Below are positions 1-12,527 of a stretch of DNA of 64,000 nucleotides, piece after piece. This stretch comes from Norana najaformis (lineage: Eukaryota; Annelida; Clitellata; Crassiclitellata; Hormogastridae). The translations under genes were made by a program, and so were the position numbers. The first letter of the stretch is position 1. Each line of letters begins with the position of its first letter. The stretch lies in assembly GCA_964023275.1 (NCBI GenBank), contig OZ029927.1:22124480-22188479 (forward strand), given 5' to 3'. Below the pieces are notes generated by a model. The model ran no database searches and had not been told where the DNA came from. It saw only the letters and a list, made by a program, of their open reading frames with translations.

Positions 1-175
1 CATGCATATGTGCATGAGATTAGTTTCTCCTCAAGAGGCGCTATATAAATCTGTGATTACCATTACCTCACCCATACTTTACATAGTTTAACATAACCAG
101 ACTTCAGAGTTTTAATTGTAATTATGACAATTTATATAGCATCGTGAGTAGCAGGCTACTTCTAGGGTAAAATTG

Positions 176-405
176 TAAATTGTACACGTTTTTCTATAGG
201 GGCCATATGGCCTCCACCCGCGCACGGGTGAGATCCTTCACCACCGCTACACGCCATTTAAGGTCCCCGCGCACGGACCGTACTAGCCCGAGATTCAAAT
301 CTCTGAAATAAGCCATGACCGGGTCGCGAACCTGGGATCCTCACGCACCGAGGCTTCCTTGGCATACGCGCTTACTGATGTAGCTAACTTAGGCCAGGGT
401 GCTTT
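176..405 (-). repeat. SINE-B copy
   Basis: tRNA-headed SINE. In the sense orientation the family starts with a tRNA-like head (A box TAGCTG-ATGGTTAAGCG, B box GGTTCGCATACC). It passes through a GGCGTGGCGCCCATTC block and ends GGTCGCTATAGAAA plus an ATTTAC tail. The tail is at the left here. Confidence 0.8.
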
Positions 406-814
406 ACAAAGTCAAAAGTCAGCCCAAGTACTAAAAGTTATGAAGTAAATAGCATTTCAACTGTTTTTTAACGAGGTTGACACTTTCGGATTGTTGGTGC
501 TTACCCGTCTAGCTCAGCAGTTTCAATGAAACCCAGGCCGCTTGGTTGACTGGTGGATAGAAGAAGTAGGTCAGCCTATAAAAGAAAAATTCTCTTCTGC
601 AAATACTCCCTCATTTTCTCGGTCGAACATATTCACTTCTTTTGCCTAAGCTGATTATGTCAGCTAAGAAGTCGGACTTCGACAAAACATCTGGATATAT
701 CTCTACACACACTTATAAACCAACACTACTGACATCTCAAGAAGCATTTTTGCATCCATAAACCATCTGGTTTAAGTTACAGTTACAATTACAGGTACTA
801 GGCTAAGTAAGCTA

Positions 815-1345
815 TATTGGCTTTTAGTGCCTATATCTCTGCATCCAAATGTCAAGTTTTTTAAACTGTTCAAGTATGGTGCAGATATTACTTCTTCTGG
901 CAGCCAGTTTCAGCGTTCTACAATACTCTGGCTGAAGAAGAATTTCCTTATGTCCAATCGCACCCTCTTCCGATAAAGTCTCAGCCTGTGTCCTCTTAAT
1001 GGCAAAAGAGTGATGAAACGTGTAACTTGTTAAATGTACTGTAACAAAAATGTAACTTGTTAAATCTACAGTGCTCTGTCTGAAGAAGAATTTTCTAGTG
1101 TCCAATCGCACCTTCTTATGATAAAGTTTCAAACTGTTTCCTCTTAAATGTCCCCTTGCTGCCATCTGAAATAAGGTTTGCTCGTCTATATTTTCGAGTC
1201 CATGTAAAATTTGGTAGGACTCGCTAAGGTACTAAGGTTACCTCTCAATATTCTTCTTTCTAAGGAAAATAGACCCAGCTTTTGAAGCCTTTGTTCATGT
1301 GGCATTCTAGTTAGACTTCGGATGAGCTTAGTATCTCTTTTTTGT
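815..1345 (-). mobile_element. LINE ORF2 C-terminal relic, CR1/L2-like, with an internal duplication
   Basis: Minus-strand fragments read [19 protein letters not shown], then twice RGHxLxLYxKxVRLDxRKFF, then W-WLPEEVISAP. These are hallmarks of the segment after the RT domain of CR1/L2-type LINEs. The RGH...FFxQS block appears at about 1080-1155 and again at about 905-1000. Frames are broken. Confidence 0.75.
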
Positions 1346-1506
1346 ACTTTTTTTCATTCACCTCAGTAGCACCTCTTTAGATAGCCATGTTTCAGCAAAC
1401 TTAAAAAGATTCTGTTGACCATGCCTGTGGACACAAAACAAGAATACAAAAACATAATTTCTTCTCCGTGTAAGTTAATCAACAAAAACTTCTTTTCACT
1501 GCTTAC

Positions 1507-1641
1507 AGTTACAAAGTCTCCATTTTTCACGCAAATAATGTCTCCAACAACAACCTTCTCCCATCGTTCTTCAACTAATTTGCCGTCGCGAAGTCGCCAA
1601 GCCACGCGGTTGTTAATTTCTTTGTCGCTTGAATGTCTTTG
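1507..1641 (-). CDS. P4-ATPase exon encoding the start of the actuator domain
   Basis: One hundred and thirty-five bases, phase 0/0, encode 45 residues from [12 protein letters not shown] to NGDFVT. Acceptor TTGTTGACAG and donor ACT|GTAAGC. In family members the next residues are ADLLLLSSS, then the DGE motif, all expected in the next, unseen exon. A threonine occupies the position usually held by proline (DFVP). Confidence 0.93.
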
Positions 1642-3384
1642 CTGTCAACAACAGAAGTTTTACTTTTACAATACAAAACAATTGAAAATTTGGCAACGCC
1701 TCTAACAAAGTTCAAAGTTCATAATGAAACCGGGCAAAACAAGTGACATTAAGAACCGTCTCTCTCGAGATCTGCGACTCCAGCTCCTCTCTCTTCCCCT
1801 CTCAGGGTTTCGCAGGCGCCTGAAGACTGTACTGTTTAACAGTGATTTTACTTGTTCAGGTCGGAAGCGCCTCTATTGAGTTTATTCTCTAAGAGGCGCT
1901 TTATAAATCTTAAATTACAATTACATTACAACCATAAAAACCAGACTGGAATAGGAAAGCTTTCAGTTTGGAGCAAAAGATATTCTCCAGTAGCAAACAT
2001 GAGGAGGGAGAAATTTCCATCTAACTTATTTTCTTATGTATTCCCATCCTCACCTAGAACAGGAAGATCCCAAGATAATCGTAATCGTAAACTTGAGATT
2101 TCTACAGCGTCCAATGAACGCCATGTCACGGGGACCAGCTTATTCACAGGGGCTCAGTCAAAACAAAATCGATAGGCAAAAAGTGTTCGGTTCCAGGTCA
2201 AGATCCAAAAGTCAGGCAGAGAGACAGCATGGCAGCTACGGTGGGTGGTGTTTGGGATTGGAGCGGAGAGAGAGATAAGAGGAAGAGGGGGATAATGGTG
2301 AGAAGATCCCACTGATTTCAGAAGTGTTGTCTTCTGAAAACGGTAGAACCAAAAAACGTAACCATCAGAATACTGATGAACATGAACCCTGCATAAGATT
2401 AGGTGAAGACAGACAACGTACTCACAAGATCATCAACAGCATCTTTCACAGCACTGATAGACAGAACAGTCACAAGAGGAACGATGGTAGCTATTGGCGA
2501 GACTGAAGATATCATCGGTATGATCTGCACAAACAGTATTTACAGTTTAACATAATTTATTATTAATATTATTATTGAAATGAAGAAAAAATTAAATAAA
2601 CATAAGATAAACATTTTAACATAATTTATTCTTAATATTATTATTGAAATGAAGAAAAAATTAAATAAACATAAGATAAACATTTTAACATAATTTATTC
2701 TTAATATTATTATTTAAATTAAGACAAACATGCATATTATCTGAAACGCTGTTACAACAAAGGATTCAGTAAAGAGGAAACAATTTCTTCAAAGACAACT
2801 TCTTCAGTTTCACTTCCATCGATGCAGATCAATGCGTTGTGCATTTTAAGACAATGGTGCTGTCAAAGACATTTCTTTAAGAGTAGATAAGACTCCACAT
2901 TTATCAAGATGGTAGTAGGTAAAAATGTTTTATACAATAGCATTATCTGTAGTGATGGAGTTAACATTAATAAAGCAGAACTCCCACCCTTCGTGGGCAC
3001 GGTAGTCTATTGGAGAGTGTTTGGCTTGTAACGCGGAGAGTACAGGTTCGAAACTCCTCTGAGACGGTTACTAGGGACCTTGAGCAAGTCCTTCACTCAC
3101 AATAATCGCTCGGCGCCATCGATTGATGATAAAACCATTACATAGCGGCACCTGATAAATGCAGAAGTAATAATAATATTCTTAAATCACTTTTCTTTGA
3201 ATAAAAGGAAATGTATTATTACACTGACAAGAAGCCATTTCCCATTTTCAACCTAACTAGTCATACATTATTAGATTATTTTATAGCCAAATGTATGGAT
3301 GCAGTAAGGGAATTGACCAACCTGCAGAATCAGCAGCATAAGAAAGTATGCGTTCGCCACTCGCTGGAACTGCTCGAAAAGATT
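1507..3384 (-). CDS. P4-ATPase (phospholipid flippase), ATP8B-like, partial: three consecutive exons
   Basis: This is a partial gene for a P4-type ATPase, which moves aminophospholipids from the outer to the cytosolic leaflet of membranes. Three minus-strand exons (3384-3322, 2524-2426, 1641-1507), all phase 0, join into 99 residues. They run from the TM1 block ([15 protein letters not shown]) through the TM1-TM2 hairpin and TM2 ([18 protein letters not shown]) into [11 protein letters not shown] and the first strands of the actuator domain ([12 protein letters not shown]...NGDFVT). Every junction has AG and GT. The DKEINNR block is closest to the ATP8B group from memory of the family. The next exon should begin with the ADxLLLSSS motif; I did not find it in the leftmost 1.5 kb, which holds a LINE relic and a SINE. 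The N-terminal exon upstream was not found either. Family confident, subclass less so. Confidence 0.92.
1756..1926 (+). mobile_element. LINE 3' end (family C)
   Basis: Contains the ORF2 C-terminal motif [14 protein letters not shown], then an AGGCGCTTTATAAATC end module and an ATTACA-type tail. It pairs with an inverted copy at 39428-39605. Confidence 0.65.
2074..2290 (-). repeat. SINE-A copy
   Basis: The most abundant family here. In the sense orientation it runs from a CCAATCCCAAACACC block through CGATTTTGTTTTGACTGAGC and CCTGTGAATAAGCTGG to CGCTGTAGAAATC and an ATTACG tail. The tail is at the left in this copy. Confidence 0.85.
2426..2524 (-). CDS. P4-ATPase exon encoding the TM1-TM2 loop and TM2
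   Basis: Ninety-nine bases, phase 0/0, encode 33 residues beginning [10 protein letters not shown] and ending KDAVDDL. The acceptor TTTGTGCAG and donor CTT|GTGAGT are strong. The sequence matches the I-PQISSLSP-TT--PL-FVL--TA-KD---D pattern of flippases. The intron upstream of this exon contains a 69-bp tandem repeat. Confidence 0.92.
2546..2728. repeat. 69-bp tandem repeat, about 2.6 copies
   Basis: Units start TTTAACATAATTTATT at 2546, 2615 and 2684; the first two are nearly identical. It lies in the P4-ATPase intron, upstream of the 2524-2426 exon. Confidence 0.9.
2990..3178 (+). repeat. SINE-D copy
   Basis: tRNA-headed SINE: A-box-like GGTAGTCTATTGG, B-box GGTTCGAAACT, then the CTTGAGCAAGTCCTTCACTC core, GCTTAATAAATGCAGAA-type end and AAT tail. 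The head resembles a tRNA with TGT at the anticodon position. Confidence 0.8.
3322..3384 (-). CDS. P4-ATPase exon encoding the TM1 block
   Basis: Sixty-three bases, phase 0 at both ends, encode 21 residues from [11 protein letters not shown] to the ILQ that ends TM1. The donor (CTGCAG, then GTTGGT) is clear. The acceptor ends in CCAAAG and has a weak pyrimidine tract, so the 5' edge is the least certain boundary of the three exons. The LFEQF-R-AN-YF signature is diagnostic of P4-ATPases. Confidence 0.9.
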
Positions 3385-4111
3385 CTTTGGTAGGAATGTA
3401 AAGATGTTGTATTTCGATGTTGTAATGTAATTATTCTGCAATAATGTATTATTAAAACAATCAAAAACACTGTTCTTAAATCCTATAATTTAAAAAATAA
3501 GCTGATTTTTTATTAATAAATAGCAACTATTCCATGAAATGCTAGCAACTTTAGGGGTTATAATGAAGATACACAGTCATGGCTATGAAATGCCATGCAG
3601 CACAGTGGGCTGTAATGTAATGTGGCACACTGTACTTTAACATACTAGTAATGTAATGTTGGATCAAGACATTTATATGGTGCATTTAAAGTCGAGACCA
3701 AAAGTCTTTGTAGTAAACAGATTGAACTAGACGATTCAAAGATTGTTAGAGGGTGAAAGTGCAGCTTAATCAGATGGCTTGGCAAAACAATCTCCTTACC
3801 CCTTAGGTACTTATGGCACTTAGGTACTTATACCTCTGTAATTCACTTGTGGTAAATTTACTTTTGGTAACTTTACTTTTCTAATTTACTCTTGTAATTT
3901 ACATTGTAATTCACTTATGGTAATTTTGCTTTTGTAAGTTACTGCTGTAATTTGTTTCATTTTTGTAGTCACTTTATAATGTAGGCCTACAGTCGGTTGA
4001 ATCTTACAGAAGTGGGGCCAAGTGGGGCTTAAATATCAATATGTGCCTACTAGGGCCGCAAGTGCATGGGCCAGGTCCAACTCTACAAAAGACGGCCCAT
4101 TGAAACGGGAA

Positions 4112-4641
4112 TAGGGCTGCCAACAGTCCCGGATTCCCCTGGACAGACCCGGAATCGGCCTTGTGCGTCCCGTGTCCCGGATTGATCCCAACTGTCCCGG
4201 AACTTGATTTAAATATCCACTTCACCAAATGTTCTTCTTCTTTTCGCACAATAAATTCGAACAGCCGGCCGTAAATAAGTTTTACAGAGTGATCATAGAA
4301 TAGAGGGTAGTTAGGTTAGTAGACCCAATAAATGGCTTCTACAAATTGCATGCATCATGCATGTATATGTGAACTTCACTCGTAGCCTGGTAGGTTACTG
4401 GAATTTAATAAACGTTTTGCTCTTGAAGTTGATTCCAATTTTATATATAGGCCACTTGTCTCTTGATGATGTGATTCAAATCATTTGACTGTAATTTTTA
4501 ACGACTATTTGCAGTAGATCCTACATTAGGCTGATGCAACATTCGTTACATACAGTCATGTGGACAGGGTAAATTGGTACTGGCATATCGAGTGACTATG
4601 CGGGTATCCCGGATTGGCAGAATCAAAAGTTGGCAGCCCTA
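4112..4641. mobile_element. Non-autonomous hAT DNA transposon with 8-bp target duplication
   Basis: Perfect 13-bp terminal inverted repeats TAGGGCTGCCAAC and its complement bound 530 bp. They are flanked on both sides by AACGGGAA (4104-4111 and 4642-4649), the 8-bp target duplication typical of hAT. The target was a SINE-B copy. No transposase is present. Confidence 0.88.
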
Positions 4642-4649
4642 AACGGGAA

Positions 4650-4745
4650 GCGGTGGTAAAAGATCTCGTCCGATTAAATCATTGAAACATGAGCAAGGTC
4701 GAGGTCATACGGTCACTAAAGAAAAACATGTACATTTACATTTAC
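4650..4745 (+). repeat. SINE-B 3' part, separated from its 5' part by the hAT insertion
   Basis: The SINE-B end (AGCGGTGGT...CGAGGTCATACGGTC) and ATTTAC tail continue from the fragment left of the hAT element (about 4090-4111, GGCCCATTGAAACGGGAA). Confidence 0.7.
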
Positions 4746-5207
4746 TTGTATTACCCAAAGAGTCTCCCAGAAAAATAAACCACGTAGATACTTAGAGACA
4801 TCTGTTAACGAGATTAAAGCAAACAGCACAAGACACCTGTAGGGGATTCTTTCAACCTGCGCTTGTTCTGTGACTGACGCACTTGGCATGTGCCATCGTT
4901 TCTGCCAAGCACCCAGGCAGTACCACAGGCCATTCCAGAGACAACCCCCGCTCAAAGACAGCAAGCAGAAACGGAATCTTGGCTATTCCAAATAAGCATA
5001 TAACGAAAAATGCTGGAATAGCCTTGCAACTGACTGACTCAGGCGGTACCACCTCTGTTGGCATTAACCTACATTGATTCCAGTAATTCTGTGATTCATG
5101 ACCAACCAAAGCCTTATCGCAGACAATGATATGGAACGCGTTACAGTCAAGGGAACTGCATTAAGCATCCTGTGTTCTTCCCCCAGCCAAAAACCAATTG
5201 GTAAATG

Positions 5208-5425
5208 AAAATGTACACATTTCTATAGCGATACTAAGGCCTCGACCCTGCTCATTTTTCAAGTAATCCTTCACCTCTGCTGCCAGTTTGAATGGGTGCC
5301 ACGCCATTTAAGGTCCCTGTGTATACGGACCGCGCTAGCCCGAGATTAAAATCTCCGAAATATCGCCACACACAGAGGCGCCTTGACGTAGGCCTACGCT
5401 TAACCAATACAGCTAACTGGCGGCA
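5208..5425 (-). repeat. SINE-B copy, nearly full length
   Basis: Tail-side module at the left (TTTCTATAGCGATAC), tRNA-like head at the right (AACCAATACAGCTAAC). Confidence 0.8.
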
Positions 5426-5649
5426 TGCAATCTCCAATAACGAGTGAATTCCACGGCCAGTCAAGTATGCTACAAGTATACCATATGCAGTATGGCATAA
5501 TTGTTGCTTACTCCGTCGTTCACTCCCCCATCATCTGTCTCAAGAGTACCGATTTATTACTCCTCCGGCATTCCGTTCAATACAAAGTCTCACCTTTTCA
5601 AGAAATCCTACCCTGATCCATCCAATCTGCCGCCTTCCCATTTCAGCCT

Positions 5650-5832
5650 AAACACAACCCACCGCAACAGCTCCTCAGTCCCCTTCAATCTGGTTCTCTG
5701 GCAACCGGACTTTGTTCTTCCCGTGGCGTCTTTGGGCAACCACTCTGACTTGACGCAGCGCTCGTGCATAAGCTGGTGACTTGTGCTTAGCTTTAAGTAG
5801 CGCTTAAAAAGTTCTCGTGATTACGATTACCA
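5650..5832 (+). repeat. Retroposon family L, copy 1
   Basis: Shares CAACAGCTCCTC, CTGGCAACC-GACTT, CATAAGCTGGTG and a TAGCGCTT...GATTACGATTAC end with the inverted copy at 59213-59400. It is related to SINE-A in its last third. Confidence 0.6.
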
Positions 5833-6497
5833 TGCGCAACTAAAGAACATCGGGCGAGTCTATTAAAGCCGCATGGATCATAACCGGAGTATGGAATACA
5901 TGGTTTTCGAGAGTCAGGCAAGGTAAGGTCGACATCAACCTTCCTTAAGATGTCGCTAAACACTGGAAATTACTCCTAGTACGGCAGCTGCGTTTCTGGA
6001 CCACAAGGACCACACCCAAAGCCTATCTACCGATCTTTCTGCACTTGATATTTCCAATTACGCGAGACGAGATATTTTCTCTTATAAAACATTGCACCTA
6101 AGTGTTTACTTCAGCACAAGGGCATTGCACCGTCAACCGCACCCATACAATCGTCGAAATCAGGTTAAAGGTTTGTTGTGGGAGCGTCACGCATTTGCAG
6201 TTTTCCATTCCCCTTCTTAAAAGGTTGATTCTGCCGTTCTGTTTGGCAAAGTCCGGGGAATTAGATCCTGGGTGGTTCTCTGATGCCCTTTCACAGGGCG
6301 ACAACACTCGCCAGAGATCAAAGACGAAAAACAGAACAACAGAACTACAATAAGCCAACTCCCAATTCACTTTTCACAGCTTGCAGGAAACCTGGTGCCT
6401 GATATCGGTCCAGTTTTCGTAAAGCAATAACAAAATACCGCACTAGAAATTACACTAAATAAACATACTGCATACCATTGACTGACTTCACGCCACA

Positions 6498-6580
6498 CTC
6501 GTGAATAAGCTGGTGTCCTGCGCTTAGCTTTTTAAGCAGCACTTCAGAAATTTGGAGTTTATGATTAAGATTAAGATCAG
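6498..6580 (+). repeat. Retroposon family L, 3' fragment
   Basis: GTGAATAAGCTGGTGTCCTG through AGCACTTCAGAAATTTGGAG, matching the 3' ends at 5760-5832 and (inverted) 59213-59290. Confidence 0.55.
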
Positions 6581-7640
6581 GCCTACTAAGATATTAAACT
6601 ACAAGTCAACAAATGGAAGAAGACGTTTGGATGACTTACTGCATAGCCAAATGAAGCATTATAATGTGCATCATTTACTCTGATTTTTCTTTCAGTTTCT
6701 GAAACAATTAATCAATAGTTCACTATTTACTACACCCACACAGTCAACCAGTTTTAACAGCAGTTTAGGAGACCAGCAGTGTGATCACCTATGTATTTAT
6801 CTCATTCTTCAATTATATAGCGCCTTTAAAAACCTCTCGGAGGTCCTAAAAGTAGCTCCCTTACCATGCACAACCTCAAAATAAGCTGCAAATGTCTTTT
6901 GAGCCAAATGTTGTTTCTTGCACAGCAGTTTACATATTCAGTGTAAGATAAAAACACTCAAGTTAACAATAAGCTCAGCCACACCAGGCATAGGTTACTA
7001 ACACACTCCAAACCATCAGTCCAGTTAAAGTCTATGAGAATTTATGTTACTTTTTCAGCATCTGTTTTCACTGAGCTACAGTGGATACCACTACCACACT
7101 CCAGTACATATGGGTTATTCGTTGACTTGATTAGCGAAATAAACCGTTATCGAGACCAACCTATGCGGGGCAAACTTGTCAGAAATTCCAAGAACCAGTG
7201 TATTAAGTGATTCACTTAATCGAATGAAGAATGTTCAAGGTTTGGTCTGCGTTTCGGAGAAGCTTGAGTTGTCCTTCGTTGGTTGAGCATGCAAATAATG
7301 ATGCAATGCAGTATAAATGTTCAGAGAGACTGCATAGCTCTGCCAGGACATATCCCTAACACACAATTGCTTCATCACATCAGTTGATGTCTCATCTTTA
7401 AAGGTACACTCTTAGGAACAATGTCCCATAACAGTAAACACTAGTTTATGGATTTTACTTATCTTCTCAAAGTGTGGCTGGAACTGGAAGCACATTTACT
7501 TCGGGTGTTCAAAGGTCTACCGGTGGGGATTTGTCGAGTTATCTGATTTATTCTTTACTTTCAGATAAATTTCTTGTTTTTAATAAACTTTAACACCAGT
7601 TAGGCTGGCAAAGGCAGCACTATATTAGGTGTCTAGATAT
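6580..7640. other. No gene recognised
   Basis: AT-rich DNA. A short LINE-tail-like module, TATATAGCGCCTTTAAAAACC, occurs near 6820. I see no exon with both splice sites and a coherent frame. Confidence 0.5.
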
Positions 7641-7845
7641 GTACATATGTGCTTACATACAAACGTACATATATAAATGCATACAAACATACATACATAC
7701 AAACAAACATACATACATAAATACATACAAACATACACACATAAATACATACAAACATACATACATAAATACATACAAACATACACACATACATACATAC
7801 AAACATACATACATAAACACATACAAACATACATGCATTTACAGT
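7640..7845. repeat. CATA tetranucleotide microsatellite
   Basis: About 200 bp of ACATACATACAA units. The long open frames across it are artefacts of a tetranucleotide repeat. A LINE-like module (GGCAGCACTATATTAG) precedes it, so it is probably an expanded retroposon tail. Confidence 0.9.
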
Positions 7846-7877
7846 CACCTGCCACCAGACATTCTTGTCTAATTTCT

Positions 7878-7992
7878 TCAAAATGGCTTCTTTTTTAGTG
7901 TCTGGCTCTGACCGTGCTTTGCTACTAGATAGTTGATGTCTGAGTGTTCTGGTAACATTGGCAATGTCTGCTGTCTGCAGTCACTATTGGCA
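7878..7992 (-). CDS. Candidate terminal exon of unidentified gene
   Basis: Acceptor ACATTTGTGCAG, then an open frame in the phase set by the exon at 8461, ending in TGA at 7880-7878. A possible AATAAA (minus strand) lies near 7550, beyond a CATA microsatellite. A second frame through the same DNA is also open and ends KKLDKNVWWQ before a GTGACT donor, so this could instead be an internal exon with an acceptor near 7976. Confidence 0.35.
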
Positions 7993-10900
7993 CTGCACAA
8001 ATGTAAGCAAAGAAACAAAGATCTAGTCCACATGAGCAACGATTTTATGCATCATGAGACTCATTTTCTTAGAACTAACCAACCAAGGTCACGCGAATAG
8101 GCATAAATCATTGAGGAGCAGGGAGCATGTACCTCACTATGTTCTAGAACGTGGATGCAGAGCCTATCAGACAGGGTTTAGCAGGGCATTTGGCTCGGGC
8201 CCCACATACAGAAGAGGCCCCAGTTTTTTAAAAAGTTTTGTATTTACTAGGATTTATTTATCCTTTTTTGTATTATAATTCACAACTACGATTTAGTAGG
8301 CTTATAATGAGCATGCTTCGAGATTGGGGCCTGGTATTTGCAGTGGCCCAGGCCCCTCTGAATCTCTGAAAGGTCCTGCATGGATGCATCTGTGCATAGT
8401 GTTGATTTGCTGTTTTTATAAAAGAATAACAATAAAAGTGTTTGAAAATAATATCCTTACCAGGTGCTTTCCGTTTCTTGAAAGGTAAGAAGGTCGTCAT
8501 TGACAGCATTTACAAGCACATCACTTTCCACAAGAAACCCTGAAGCAAGACGTTGTTGTGCTATCACAGCAATACCTGAATTAAAAATTCACATACATTC
8601 ATTCATTCATTCATCCATGCATTCATTCAGAGCATTTATATAGCGCCACTTGAAGTTACATACCCAGAAGCGCTTCCAGCCCATCTCCGGCAGGGAGAGC
8701 AGTTTTCAAGTGTTGGTGAAAGGTGTATGTCGGAGAAACAGGCAATTTGAGAGAGAGGTCATGTCAGATAGATGGGGCAACAACTTAAAATTCAACTCGG
8801 ATCATGTAGGAAAGAAATCTGAAGCCAGCCAAACCCGAAATAGGGCGAAGTTATATATACAAATATCAAAGTTAAATATTTGTTCTAAGACATCGGCCCA
8901 CTCAGGAAGTGAGTCAAATACATGCAAATATCCTTGTATTTATATAAATGTTTCTAAGAACTTTTCAAGACTGCTGCACAAGCCTATAAAACTCTTCAGC
9001 TTTTGCAGACACTAGAAAACATAGCCATAAATGGCAGACTTTCCAAAGGGTATAATATTCAGTACCAGTCAAGTAATATATTTGTCTGCTAGTTAAATGC
9101 CTGTAATTTAGGGCTACAAAGCCGATAGGTCTAGAATAAAACTGTAATAAATGACCGCCTGTATTCAGCGGAAAATCCACAAGCGGGATATTGCGGTGAT
9201 AGAACCACTTGAGCAGTAACTTTCATTCATGTTCCGGCTTTTCCTTCACTTTTTAAATGGATGACTTGCGCCTGTACCATATTTGAATCGGTTTTATGTG
9301 GAGTATACCTTAATGGGTGATTTTCGCAAGTCCAACGCTCGGTCATACCTAAAAGAGGCTAACGATGAACACCATTTCAAGCCACCAAGAACCCCGTAGC
9401 AGTGGCATATTATACGCGTCTTTAAAAACCCATTTGCAAAATTAAACTTTAACTGCCTCAATAGATTTTTATCATGGTCTCAAATTTAACACTCAGTACG
9501 TTTAGATTTTAAGATTTTGATAACTGATTTTTCAATCACAACATGTCGCAGTCTGCTATTTACTACGCTCGACATTGTTTTGTTAAACCTGACAATCAAA
9601 CGGCCTTTTATTTTTACGAATCAAAATTCCACACGCTTGCCTGACAAATTATGGCTGACTGTAACGAAAAATCAACTATAAACTGAGATTTAAATAAAAT
9701 TAGAAAATACGCTTAAAGAGACACGAGCGTTTCGACATTTACAGCGCTTACAGCAAAAAGCATTGCGGACAAATATCTTTGAACTAAGCAGTTTGCTTAA
9801 GCGCTATTTCTGTTTGATCCGTTCGCTTCATAAATCACGTTTTATAACGCATTTTCAGAAATAAGGGCAACGCTGTTAGGATTTTATTTATAATGAACTT
9901 GTTTGTTGAACATTCTGACACTTAAATAGGTCCGTCCTGTATTACTGCAATTTTATTATTTGGATCTGAGCACATTTGAATTTTATTTGAACATATTTGA
10001 ACATATTTGAACTGGGCCTAAGTGCACAGTAAAACGTCAACAAGCAAAGCAGTGCCGTATTTTTATTGGTATTATGTCAGCTCTCGTATGGCGTCAGCTG
10101 TCAGAAGTGAGACACGAACCAAGGCCCACATTCGAAATAATTCAGTTTAATGCGTTCATGTTTAAGGTTTGGGCGAAATGCTCCAGGAGAAAGGGCGTGT
10201 AATTTCATGGCCATTTGACAAGCGGAGTCTGAGCGAAATGTTGCGCAGGTCTTCTGGGAGTTCGTTCTCCAGAGCTGGTGCAGCGTGGATCCGAGGGTAG
10301 AGACAGAATGTGGAATAGAAAGTGACTAGAGTAAGTAAGTATTGCACATTTGTGGAAAGGGTGAGGTCTGAGAAAGAACAATTAGCCTATAGACCTGAGT
10401 AGCTTGCGTACGTGAAAGAAGTTTGAAAAGTCTGAATTGTTACGCTTTCCATACTATTATTTAGGCTTCTAACTATCGGAGATTAGATAAATAATACCTT
10501 CCAATTTTTTTTCGAAAACAATATGGAGATGTTATTGAAATATTGGCCAAGGCCTATATAGGAATGCATGCGAGAGACGCTGCACTGGCTTCCTGTTACC
10601 GAGCGAATTTCCTTCAAAATGATCTTGCTGTCACGTGCCTCACTTAGGGAGCTCTGTGTTCCAGTATCGAGTCACCTGGATGGTTGCGCTCTGCTGCCCG
10701 TGGTGATATGCAGATGCCTCGCTTCCGCACTTCAACTCGAACCCATCGGGCTTTCTTTAGTGTTTGACCATACTCCTGGAACAGTCTTCCGTTGCATGTA
10801 CGTAGGCTACTGTTGCATTTGACTCCGTGCAGGATTCTTTTTAGCTATAAGTCTCTTGATGCATAGACTGATTGTTGAGCAAACGATCCTTGTTGGGCTT

Positions 10901-12454
10901 TTGTGCTTTATTGAGCTTGTATTCATTCATTCATTCATTCATTCATTCATTCATTCATTCATTCATTCATTCATTCATTCATTCACTATCTATTGATTGA
11001 TTGATTCATTCATTCATTCATTCGTTCATTCGTCCTATCGATCATTCGTCCATTCGTTCAAATCATTCATCCCATTTCAGAGCATTTAATTCTGAACTAT
11101 CGTCTAAAAAGCCCAATAATGAGTTGATTGATTGATTGATTGATTCATTCATTCATTCAACCATTCATTCATCCATCCATCCATTCATTTATTCATTCAT
11201 CCATCCATCCATCCACTATCCATTCATTCATTCATTCGTCCTATCGATCATTCGTCCATTCGTTCAAATCATTCATCCCATTTCAGAGCATTTAATTCTG
11301 AACAATCATCTAAGAAGCCCAATAATGAATGAGTAGGCTCTCAACTGTACCCTCTGCACAAATCGCCCTCGCGTTCTTAAGTTATGAATGACCGCACGGC
11401 CACGGTCTTCTATTTGCTTTGACGATGCAGACCGCCTTTGCTGCCGTCAGCAACGGGGTTATGACTAACTCTTTGGTTACTAAGGCACTTATTCGCGGCC
11501 CTTATTGTAGGGGATTGTTGAATTATTAGTGTTTGTCAATAGACAGGCGTCACGAGTGAACTGTTTGACGCTGGTAGCAAGAATACCAGTGGTTTACCCC
11601 CGTTTGTGCCAGTGTTCAACGTGATTTGGCCACAGTCACTGGCCAGCATTGTCCAGCATGGATCGCACGCTTCGGTAACGCGTCGCGATTTGTGTAGGCC
11701 TCTCTCTTCTTCTTTGCTTCTCCTCCGTCAGGCCACCGCCGACGATGAGTCCTCAACCTGTCGTCTCCACTGTTCTCTGTCTCTGATCTTGTCCCTTGCT
11801 TCTCTCAAGCTTCTGTTTAGGTACATAGTCATGTTGAGGTTTCTTGGTCTCTATGCCAGATGGTGACCAATCCTCTTCTGGCAGGGTAAGGAAGCCGGTG
11901 GGCCTTATTGACCTCTTGCGCCCTCAGGTGTCCTTCCAGCACCTGCCTCCTGCGTTAGCCAGCTATTTTCAGGGTTCCCGGTAGGCCTGTCCACCTCGCG
12001 AAACGCCCAAGGTGGTCCTTCCGCCCAGGGTTTCCCCTGGACATTCACCACTGATGGCATAGCCCCACCGGGCAATCCCCTACTTAGCTGTTCACCCCCC
12101 ACCGCGGTGAGGTGCATGTAGGGCTTTGGGGGGGGGGGGTAGGCCTACGTAGCAGTAAATGTAAATGGATTTATATAGCGACCCTATGTTCTCAACCATA
12201 CTCATTTTCAATGAATCTATCGAGTGAGATCCTTCACCACCGCTTCCCGATTGAATGGGCGCCACGCCATTTAAGGTCCTCGTGTACAGACCGCGAGACT
12301 CCTAGATTTAAATCTTTGAAATAATCCACTATCGGTTTGCGAATCGGCATTCTCATTCACATGTTGATTTTTGAACTCATGTACAGCGCCCTTTTCTTCG
12401 GCCTCGGCTGTGCTACGACGCTATATAAATTGTCTAATATTATTATTATTATTA

Positions 12455-12527
<73 letters not shown>

